NCBI GenBank assembly: GCA_021821565.1
Contig: JAKACI010000082.1
Coordinates: 1 to 6,858, forward strand
Length of the DNA: 6,858 bases
Source of the DNA: a bacterium
GTDB lineage: Bacteria; SZUA-79; Acidulodesulfobacterales; Acidulodesulfobacteraceae
Direction of reading: 5' to 3'
This document shows, in pieces, positions 1-5,171 of the stretch. The notes below the pieces were generated by a model that saw only the letters and a list, made by a program, of their open reading frames with translations, was not told the DNA's origin and did not search any database. Position 1 is the first letter of the stretch. Every line of letters begins with the position of its first letter. The translations under genes and the position numbers were made by a program.

Positions 1-84
1 ATTAGAGTGCGGTTTGTCGTATTTATTATTATTATTGCTGCTATTACTATCATTGTTTATATTATTATTATGCATTATTTTCAT
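1..84 (-). CDS. Possible start of the next gene downstream, cut by the window edge
   Basis: An open frame begins at the ATG at 82-84 on the minus strand and runs without a stop to the window edge (28 codons). The peptide starts MKIMHNNN and is rich in Asn and Ser because it reads through an AAT-type triplet repeat; it ends KYDKPHSN. Two in-frame stops (TGA TAA) sit directly before the ATG, so this would be the true start, but no Shine-Dalgarno is visible. Most other genes here lack one too. A gene after a PIN/TRAM gene is often ispD, but the IspD nucleotide-binding motif is not reached, so no function is assigned. The low-complexity sequence could also be non-coding. Confidence 0.35.
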   Translation of the reverse strand, partial: MKIMHNNNINNDSNSSNNNNKYDKPHSN

Positions 85-93
85 TTATCAGCT

Positions 94-175
94 TAAACGG
101 TTATTAATTATTAATTTAATTTTTATGTTAATTTTTTTATTTATATTATATTGATTTATTTATTATATCCGTTTA
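94..175. repeat. Inverted repeat bracketing a nearly pure A/T block
   Basis: Perfect 7-base arms, TAAACGG at 94-100 and CCGTTTA at 169-175, enclose 68 bases with only two G/C. The block lies directly after the stop codon of the PIN/TRAM gene. The loop is too long for an ordinary intrinsic terminator and there is no T tract after the distal arm, so a role in transcript ending is only a guess. Confidence 0.25.
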
Positions 176-176
176 T

Positions 177-1238
177 TTAAACTCTTTCCCTGTCATAATT
201 TATTTTAGCGAAAATCATTCTTCCGCTTGAAGTTTGCAAAATACTGGTGACCATAACTTCTAATTCTGTGCCGACTAATCTTATAGCATCTTCGACGACT
301 ATCATTGTACCGTCATCCATATAACCGATCCCTTGATTTTTTTCTCTTCCTTCTTTTGCGATTAGAATATTCATAGTCTCTCCTGGAAGCAAAATAGGAC
401 GGAGAGCTTTTGCAAGGTCGTTAATATTTAGCACCTGAATATTTTGAACCTGAGCTACTTTGTTTAAATTAAAATCATTCGTAATAATTTTCGCATCCAT
501 TTCTTTTGCAAGAGCCGTCAATTTTGCATCGACTTCTCTAATTTTTGGATAATCTTTATCTATAAATTCTATATTAATATTTTTATCTTCCCTCATTTCA
601 TTTAACATATCAAGACCTCTTCTGCCTTTAACTCTTTTGAGAGGATCCTGCGAGTCTGCTATGTGCTGAAGTTCGTGCAGAACAAATGTCGGAATGACAA
701 ACGTACCTTCTATAAATTTGGTCTTCGCCACGTCTAGTATGCGTCCGTCAATTAAAGAACTGGTATCTATGATTTTAATTTCATCAGATATATTTGAATT
801 TATCTCACTTTTCGGAAAACCGTTTAAAGACCCGCCCAAATAAGATTTAGCAGCTAATGCAATAACTTCTTCGCTAGCCCTGAGTCCTATAATTAATCCT
901 ATATAGCCTGCAACAAAATTTATAAATGCGTAAGACGCATATCCTAATACACCGCTTGTGAAAAAAGTTTTAAATAATTTATAAGTTAAATAATTAATTA
1001 CATAAAGAGAAATAAATAATCCTATGCCCCCGCTCAATATCTTCCTCGTAGAGATATTTTCCATACTTTTTTCCAACGTAACAACTATAAATCCTATTGT
1101 AAACCCGAATAAGAGTCCGACGTAAGCTAAAAAATCATTATGCCAATATTCTTTGCCTATCAAAAAACCTAAAATAGACGATATTAAAATAAGCAATAAT
1201 CTGACAAAAAAAATAGGTTTCTTTTTTATAAAATTCAT
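177..1238 (-). CDS. Membrane-anchored PIN/TRAM domain protein (YacL-like)
   Basis: A 353-residue protein of the PIN/TRAM family (Bacillus YacL type). Seen: hydrophobic, probably membrane-spanning segments at about 10-28, 36-55, 66-88 and 102-119, then a cytoplasmic PIN nuclease-like domain at about 154-275. The PIN acidic set is intact: Asp158 in IIDTSSLIDGR, Glu189 in LHELQHIAD, Asp237 in VDAKLTALA and Asp255 in ITNDFN. A C-terminal TRAM domain, usually a nucleic-acid binder, covers about 281-345 and includes PGETMNILI and GIGYMDDGTMIVVE. Family knowledge: PIN domains are Mg-dependent ribonuclease folds, but the substrate of this membrane-bound group is not well defined. The gene follows carD, a pairing seen in several bacterial groups, after a 218-base leader with a tandem repeat. 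The start gives a normal Lys-rich N-terminus before the first membrane segment; no Shine-Dalgarno is visible. Confidence 0.93.
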   Translation of the reverse strand: MNFIKKKPIFFVRLLLILISSILGFLIGKEYWHNDFLAYVGLLFGFTIGFIVVTLEKSMENISTRKILSGGIGLFISLYVINYLTYKLFKTFFTSGVLGYASYAFINFVAGYIGLIIGLRASEEVIALAAKSYLGGSLNGFPKSEINSNISDEIKIIDTSSLIDGRILDVAKTKFIEGTFVIPTFVLHELQHIADSQDPLKRVKGRRGLDMLNEMREDKNINIEFIDKDYPKIREVDAKLTALAKEMDAKIITNDFNLNKVAQVQNIQVLNINDLAKALRPILLPGETMNILIAKEGREKNQGIGYMDDGTMIVVEDAIRLVGTELEVMVTSILQTSSGRMIFAKINYDRERV

Positions 1239-1272
1239 ATTATATTATTTGATTAACCAATTAATTAGTTAG

Positions 1273-1317
1273 ATAGATAAAATAATAGATAAAATAATAG
1301 ATAAAATAATAGATAAA
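1273..1317. repeat. Tandem repeat, 12-base unit, 3.75 copies
   Basis: The unit TAGATAAAATAA is repeated perfectly three times from 1274, followed by a partial copy to 1317. It lies 35 bases upstream of the PIN/TRAM start codon and so would be in the mRNA leader. Perfect identity between copies suggests recent slippage or unequal exchange; copy number may vary between strains. Confidence 0.85.
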
Positions 1318-1362
1318 TGGACATTGCCACCGATATTTGCGAACTATTTATCAATAAATGAG

Positions 1363-1387
1363 CTTCGCCGTACTTCGCTTCGCTTCG
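1363..1387. repeat. CTTCG pentamer repeats in a GC-rich block
   Basis: CTTCG occurs at 1363-1367 and then three times head to tail at 1373-1387. The surrounding 1361-1400 is about 52 % GC (21 of 40), a sharp island in a gap otherwise nearly all A/T. On the minus strand it reads as CGAAG repeats inside the presumed leader of the PIN/TRAM gene. No open frame explains it. It could be a remnant of a dispersed repeat or a structured RNA element. Confidence 0.6.
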
Positions 1388-1399
1388 TTTGGTAGACTC

Positions 1400-1426
1400 A
1401 CTGTTTCTTAGTATAACAGTTTTTTT
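1400..1426 (+). terminator. Weak hairpin plus T tract (terminator-like, plus strand)
   Basis: Arms ACTGTT (1400-1405) and AACAGT (1415-1420) form a 6-base-pair stem with a 9-base loop, and the second arm runs into a T tract (1420-1426). This has the form of an intrinsic terminator read on the plus strand, yet no plus-strand gene precedes it. The stem is short and low in GC, and it overlaps a candidate minus-strand promoter. It could block antisense transcription into carD, or be chance. Confidence 0.2.
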
Positions 1427-1438
1427 AGGTATTATAAA
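1410..1438 (-). promoter_or_regulatory. Candidate sigma70-type promoter for the PIN/TRAM gene
   Basis: On the minus strand a -10 box TATACT (1410-1415) is preceded by TG one base away, an extended -10. A weak -35, TTTATA (1433-1438, 4 of 6 to consensus), lies 17 bases upstream. Transcription would start near 1403 and give a leader of about 165 bases containing the CGAAG block and the 12-base repeat. A/T richness makes chance -10 matches common here; the TG extension and correct spacing raise it above background. Confidence 0.35.
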
Positions 1439-1456
1439 GATACGCTAAATTTTTTA

Positions 1457-1945
1457 TTATATAAAAATTCTTTTAATCTGGTCTTCAACATAACTGAAAG
1501 GTCTCTGGGTAACTGTAGATATTTCTGTAACTATTAAATGTTTTGCCTTTTCAAACATTTTCTTTTCGGCGAAAGAAAGGTCTTTTGCGGCTTTTAATAT
1601 ATAAAGGTCTCTTAAAACTTCCGCTACTTCAAATAAGCATGAAGAGCATAATTTGATATTATATCCGTTATATCTTTTGTTCCAAGATTCTTTTTTAGAA
1701 AAAGAATGCTTGTCTTCTTTACATTCAAGAACATCAAACACTTTTTTAATATCTTCCATAGTCATTAACGGTCTTAAACCTACTTCGTCGGAATTTTTCA
1801 CAGGAACCATAATTTTCATATTGTTTTCAATTACAACAATATTATAAAATGAAATTTCAACCGACCCTACTTTTTGCACTGTAGTTTCCTTAATAATTCC
1901 CACCCCATAACCGGGATAAAAAATAAATTCATTTGTTTTAAACAT
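1457..1945 (-). CDS. carD: CarD-family transcription regulator
   Basis: A 162-residue CarD/CdnL-type protein, which family knowledge places on the RNA polymerase beta subunit, where it stabilises open promoter complexes. Seen: an N-terminal RNAP-interaction domain at about 1-58, with FIFYPGYGVGII, KIMVPVKN and VGLRPL; the conserved Trp88 in SWNKRY, used by family members to contact the -10 edge of promoter DNA; and a helical C-terminal domain with FEVAEVLRDLYILK and LSFAEKKMFEKAKHL. Length is typical. Odd: Cys75, His80 and a CSSC pair (Cys100, Cys103) sit around the Trp region, where many homologues carry KIKTG-like sequence. The start is fixed by an AGGAGG six bases upstream, the only strong ribosome site in the window. 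It lies 184 bases after mqnE and is probably its own unit or co-transcribed with PIN/TRAM. Confidence 0.96.
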   Translation of the reverse strand: MFKTNEFIFYPGYGVGIIKETTVQKVGSVEISFYNIVVIENNMKIMVPVKNSDEVGLRPLMTMEDIKKVFDVLECKEDKHSFSKKESWNKRYNGYNIKLCSSCLFEVAEVLRDLYILKAAKDLSFAEKKMFEKAKHLIVTEISTVTQRPFSYVEDQIKRIFI

Positions 1946-1951
1946 GACTTG

Positions 1952-1957
1952 CCTCCT
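1952..1957 (-). promoter_or_regulatory. Strong Shine-Dalgarno of carD
   Basis: AGGAGG on the minus strand, six bases before the carD ATG. It supports that start and stands out because none of the other five complete genes has a recognisable counterpart. Confidence 0.88.
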
Positions 1958-1971
1958 AATTTATTAAATTA

Positions 1972-1977
1972 ATTATA
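1972..1977 (-). promoter_or_regulatory. Candidate -10 box for carD
   Basis: A perfect TATAAT on the minus strand, about 15 bases upstream of the AGGAGG. Transcription would start near 1965 and leave a leader of about 20 bases. No convincing -35 is seen at 16-18 bases, and such hexamers arise easily in this A/T-rich gap. The rest of the gap up to 2129 shows no gene and no clear terminator for mqnE. Confidence 0.25.
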
Positions 1978-2129
1978 CAAATAATCTTATATTTTTAATT
2001 GAAATTTATAAGCATAATTTTATTTAATATGATAATATCTAATAAATCCAAAACAATACTTTTTGTAAATTTTTAAGTTATATTAGCAATTGCGAAAAGT
2101 ATAATATTTAAATAAATTAAACTATAATA

Positions 2130-3203
2130 TTAAGTCATAATATTATAGAAAGTATCCCGCTCCGTTGGAATTTTTCCGGTTTCTTCAATAATTTTTTTTA
2201 GTCTCTTAACGCTTAAGCCATCATCCGTATCGGCTCCTGCGCTATGAGATATATTCTCTTTTATTAGAGTTCCGTCAATATCGTCTGCCCCAAAAGACAA
2301 AGAAACCTGAGCTAAATTTATACCTAAATTAACAAAAAATGTTTTTATATGCTTAAAATTATCTAAATAAAGTCTAGAGACGGCTATAACTTTTAAATCA
2401 TCATAACCTGAAGTTTTATTAGAATTTTTTATTGCGGTATTTTTAGGCTGGAAAGCGAATGGAATGAAAGATTGAAAACCTCCTGTAATATCTTGGGAAT
2501 CTCTTAAAATTTTCAAATGATTAATTCTATCCATATAAGATTCTTTCACTCCGTAAAGCATTGATGCATTTGACCGTATACCAAGATTATGGGCTGTTTT
2601 ATGAATTTCTATCCATTTTTCCGCATTTATTTTCTGCGGACACAATTTTTTTCTTAAATTATTATTAAAGATTTCGGCTCCTCCCCCGGGAAGACTTCCT
2701 AATCCATTATTTTTCAAATCAATAAAAACATTTTCAATAGATAATCCTGAAATTTTAGATAGATAATCTATTTCAACTGCGGTAAAGGCTTGGATATTAG
2801 CATAAGGAAAATTTTCTTTTATTCTTGAAAGCATTTCAAGATAATACTGATATGGCAGAGACGGATGAAGACCTCCGACTATATGTATTTCTTTAAAATT
2901 ATTTTCATTAGAATAAGACCTTATAAAATTAATTATTTCATCTATATTAAAAACATATGCGTCTTTCTGGTCTTCTTTTCTGTAAAAAGCACAAAAAGCG
3001 CATTGATTAACACAAATATTAGTATAATTAATATGAATATTTACAATATAATATACATTATCACCATTTATTTTAAAATTTTTATAATTTGCAAGTTCCC
3101 CTATCGTCAAAATATCATTAGAAGAAAATAAAAATAAACCGTCTTCATCACTTATCCTTATATTATTATAAACTTTATTTTTAATAATTTCAAAGTTTGT
3201 CAT
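2130..3203 (-). CDS. mqnE: Aminofutalosine synthase (radical SAM), futalosine pathway of menaquinone
   Basis: A 357-residue radical SAM enzyme. MqnE joins 3-[(1-carboxyvinyl)oxy]benzoate to S-adenosylmethionine to form 6-amino-6-deoxyfutalosine. Seen: an N-terminal segment of the MqnE/MqnC type (DEDGLFLF, then YYIVN-HINYTN); the 4Fe-4S motif CX3CX2C at Cys64, Cys68 and Cys71; HIVGGLHPSLP at 107-117; FTAVEI at 140-145; LPGGGAEIF at 171-179; FGADDIDG at 304-311; and ERDTFYN at 348-354. HIVGGLHP with FTAVEI and the C-terminal ERDT-YN favour MqnE over the paralogous cyclase MqnC. The FCAFYR after the cluster is more MqnC-like, so the call rests on the other motifs. Length fits the family. It lies 99 bases after ubiX in the same direction, and no Shine-Dalgarno precedes the ATG. 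Other early-pathway genes (mqnA, B, C, D) are not in the window. Confidence 0.92.
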   Translation of the reverse strand: MTNFEIIKNKVYNNIRISDEDGLFLFSSNDILTIGELANYKNFKINGDNVYYIVNIHINYTNICVNQCAFCAFYRKEDQKDAYVFNIDEIINFIRSYSNENNFKEIHIVGGLHPSLPYQYYLEMLSRIKENFPYANIQAFTAVEIDYLSKISGLSIENVFIDLKNNGLGSLPGGGAEIFNNNLRKKLCPQKINAEKWIEIHKTAHNLGIRSNASMLYGVKESYMDRINHLKILRDSQDITGGFQSFIPFAFQPKNTAIKNSNKTSGYDDLKVIAVSRLYLDNFKHIKTFFVNLGINLAQVSLSFGADDIDGTLIKENISHSAGADTDDGLSVKRLKKIIEETGKIPTERDTFYNIMT

Positions 3204-3302
3204 TATTATTTTACTATTTTTTTTATTAATATTTTATTTTATTCATTATTTTATAAATATATCAGTTATTTTTATATTTAAAATTATATTAATTAATTAT
3301 TA

Positions 3303-3962
3303 TTAGTCTTCCCATCTTTTATAGATATTATTTTCAATTCCAAATGAATCCATTATTTTTCCTGTAATAAAATCAACCATATCGTCAATACTTTCAGGTT
3401 TATTATAAAAAGCAGGCATCGGAGGTAATATTATAGCTCCTGATCTGCTTAAAGAAAGCATATTTTTTAGATGTATATCGTTTAAAGGAGTTTCTCTAGG
3501 GGAGACAATCAACTTTTTGCGCTCTTTAAGGATAACATCCGATGCCCTTTCAATTAAATTTCCTGAGCTCCCGTTTGCAATTCTTGATAAACTACCCATA
3601 GAACAGGGAATAACAGCCATTCCTTTAATGCCAGAAGCAGAACCGCTCGATATTTTTGATTCAATAAACATTTCGTCTAAATATTCATAATTATTTTTAT
3701 CGTCTATATTAAATTTTAATTTAATCTCGCTATATACATTATTATTATATATATAGTTTGTACTCGTTGCGCCATTTTTATTTTCATTGTCTAAATTTAT
3801 ACCGCTAAACATATTTAATTCATCTTTTATAACTTTGAAAGCGGATTTTGAAATAATCAGATAAACATAAAAATTATGCTTTATTAATTCGTATAAAAGT
3901 TTAAAACCGTATATAGAACCTGAGGCTCCTGTAATTGCGACTATATACGATTCTTTTTTCAT
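3303..3962 (-). CDS. ubiX: UbiX-family flavin prenyltransferase (MqnM-like)
   Basis: A 219-residue UbiX/Pad1 flavoprotein. It joins dimethylallyl phosphate to reduced FMN, giving the prenylated FMN cofactor used by UbiD-type decarboxylases. Seen: FMN-binding ITGASGSIYG at 10-19, SKSAFKVI at 38-45, SSGS at 105-108, PCSMGSL at 119-125, NLIERASDVILKERKKL at 135-151, PRETPL at 155-160, PPMPAFY at 180-186 and a C-terminal RWED. The variable stretch between about 50 and 100 is Asn-rich and somewhat longer than in other members, which accounts for the slightly large size. It sits between the UbiA- and MqnE-type genes, so the likely client is the decarboxylase encoded two genes upstream. That makes it the menaquinone-pathway form often called MqnM. 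The start gives the usual short lead-in to the first beta strand; no Shine-Dalgarno is visible. Confidence 0.94.
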   Translation of the reverse strand: MKKESYIVAITGASGSIYGFKLLYELIKHNFYVYLIISKSAFKVIKDELNMFSGINLDNENKNGATSTNYIYNNNVYSEIKLKFNIDDKNNYEYLDEMFIESKISSGSASGIKGMAVIPCSMGSLSRIANGSSGNLIERASDVILKERKKLIVSPRETPLNDIHLKNMLSLSRSGAIILPPMPAFYNKPESIDDMVDFITGKIMDSFGIENNIYKRWED

Positions 3963-4018
3963 ATTTTAAACTTAAATTTTAAAATTATTATTAATTATTT
4001 GCACCTTACACATTAATA

Positions 4019-4046
4019 CTTATCAATTTTATCAAATATAAGTCAA
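4019..4046 (-). promoter_or_regulatory. Candidate internal promoter before ubiX
   Basis: On the minus strand TTGACT (4041-4046, five of six to the -35 consensus) is followed after 16 bases by GATAAG (4019-4024, four of six to the -10). It lies 57 bases upstream of the ubiX ATG. The 228-base gap before ubiX would make an internal promoter useful, but the -10 is poor. Confidence 0.28.
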
Positions 4047-4078
4047 ATATAGCTAAGTTAATTACTTGTGAATTATAA

Positions 4079-4115
4079 ATTACTTATATTACTTATATTA
4101 CTTATATTACTTATA
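4079..4115. repeat. Tandem repeat, 9-base unit, about four copies
   Basis: The unit TACTTATAT runs perfectly from about 4079 to 4115 in the gap between ubiA and ubiX; on the minus strand it reads ATATAAGTA. A diverged copy (TTACTTGTGAAT) lies just before it. It contains repeated TATAAG hexamers that resemble -10 boxes. It may be a slippage-prone microsatellite; no gene is seen in the gap. Confidence 0.85.
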
Positions 4116-4191
4116 AATTAAGTATTAATAATTATAAATTTAATACAATATAATATATTTAATAATTCATATTTACTCAATAATTTTTAAT

Positions 4192-5082
4192 TCATTGAAA
4201 AAATATTTTACTAAAAACGCTCATGGTTATAAACAAAAAAAAGCTTAATGAGATATATCCGTTCATATTAAAAAACGCCATATCTATATTTTTTAAACTT
4301 TTATAAATTAAATAATGTTCATAAATAAAAAATCCTGCAATCAAAAATAATCCTGCAATATATAAATAATTTAGATTAAATATAAAATAAATATAAACAA
4401 GGAGAAAAAGCGTTATAAAATGGAGAACTCTTGCAATTATAACCGAATTTTTAATTCCGAATTTAGCCGGCACGGAAAAAAGACCGTGCGAAACATCAAA
4501 ATCATAATCCATTATAGCATATAATATATCAAAACCCGCTCCCCATAATAATATTGCAGTTCCAAGTATTATAATTTTATAATCGATACTGCCTGTTACC
4601 GCAATCCATGCGCCTATAGGACCAAACGCCATGCTGGCTCCAAGAACAAAATGCGAAAAAAAGGTAAACCTCTTCGTAAATGAATAAAAAGTAATAAAAA
4701 GGATTACAAAGGGCGACAAAACAAAACATAAGAAATTAAGCTCATGCGCAGAAAATACTAATACGGCATAAGACAATAATCCAAAAATTATACTGTATGC
4801 CGCCGAAAGTTCGCCTTTTGGAAGCGTCCTTGACTTAGTTCTATCGTTAAGAGCATCTATTTTAGCATCTATGATGCGGTTAAAAGCCATTGCCCCGCTT
4901 CTTGCGGATGCCATAGCGATTATAACCCACAATATTTTATCATAAAAAAATCCCGTATTTATTTCTAACGGGAATTTTGCATAAAAAGCAAGCAAAAATG
5001 CGCTTAAAGCAAACGGAAGAACAAATATTGTATGGGAAAATTTTACAAGTTCTAATGTATTTTTAATTTTTTTTGATATCAT
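4192..5082 (-). CDS. ubiA/mqnP: UbiA-family prenyltransferase (MqnP-like)
   Basis: A 296-residue integral membrane aromatic prenyltransferase. Seen: eight or nine hydrophobic helices across the length, the first Asp-rich motif NRIIDAKIDALNDRTKSR at 68-85 (Asn68, Asp72, Asp76) that binds Mg-diphosphate, and the second motif DILYAIMDYDFD at 185-196 (Asp192, Asp196). AFFNMNGYIS at 269-278 is typical of the UbiA subgroup often annotated as a putative 4-hydroxybenzoate polyprenyltransferase. With mqnE in the cluster, and no other ubiquinone genes seen, the substrate is more likely 1,4-dihydroxy-6-naphthoate, i.e. the MqnP role in the futalosine pathway; this is inference. The gene follows the UbiD-type gene by 85 bases that can fold into alternative hairpins. 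In-frame stops upstream leave this ATG as the first start, with no Shine-Dalgarno. Stop is TGA. Confidence 0.93.
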   Translation of the reverse strand: MISKKIKNTLELVKFSHTIFVLPFALSAFLLAFYAKFPLEINTGFFYDKILWVIIAMASARSGAMAFNRIIDAKIDALNDRTKSRTLPKGELSAAYSIIFGLLSYAVLVFSAHELNFLCFVLSPFVILFITFYSFTKRFTFFSHFVLGASMAFGPIGAWIAVTGSIDYKIIILGTAILLWGAGFDILYAIMDYDFDVSHGLFSVPAKFGIKNSVIIARVLHFITLFLLVYIYFIFNLNYLYIAGLFLIAGFFIYEHYLIYKSLKNIDMAFFNMNGYISLSFFLFITMSVFSKIFFQ

Positions 5083-5117
5083 AAGAAATACAAGAATAAA
5101 GAATAATTAGATATAAC

Positions 5118-5171
5118 ATTGCCTGCGTCTCTCCGATAAATTGAAGAGGATTAGGCAATAATTTTGCCTAA
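5118..5171 (-). promoter_or_regulatory. Alternative hairpins between the UbiD and UbiA genes
   Basis: Three complementary segments lie in the transcript, read on the minus strand: A, TTAGGCAA (5171 to 5164, including the UbiD stop TAG); B, ATTGCCTAA (5159 to 5151); C, AGGCAAT (5124 to 5118). A and B make a perfect 8-base-pair hairpin with a 5-base loop. B and C make a 7-base-pair outer stem that can add an inner CTCT/AGAG stem. The two forms cannot coexist. Neither is followed by a T tract, so this is not a standard terminator. It may be a processing, stability or translation-coupling element before ubiA, whose ATG is 35 bases after C. Confidence 0.45.

Noticed and set aside
1653..1847. Open frame of 64 codons on the plus strand
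   Set aside because: Lies wholly inside carD on the opposite strand, has no recognisable domain and is explained by A/T-rich antisense sequence.
2041..2129. Possible terminator after mqnE, including the palindrome GCAATTGC at 2086-2093
   Set aside because: The arms around it (ACTTTTTG and CGAAAAGT) are imperfect with a 27-base loop, and no stable stem followed by a T tract is seen on the minus strand.
2865..3131. Open frame of 88 codons on the plus strand
   Set aside because: Antisense to the well-conserved N-terminal third of mqnE; the peptide is Ile/Tyr-rich and looks like a translation of low-GC antisense sequence.
3204..3302. TATAAT-like hexamers before mqnE
   Set aside because: The gap is almost pure A/T, so such hexamers are expected by chance; no -35 at a fitting distance was found.
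4079..4115. Short CRISPR-like array
   Set aside because: The units are contiguous 9-base repeats without spacers and no cas gene is nearby; this is a simple tandem repeat.
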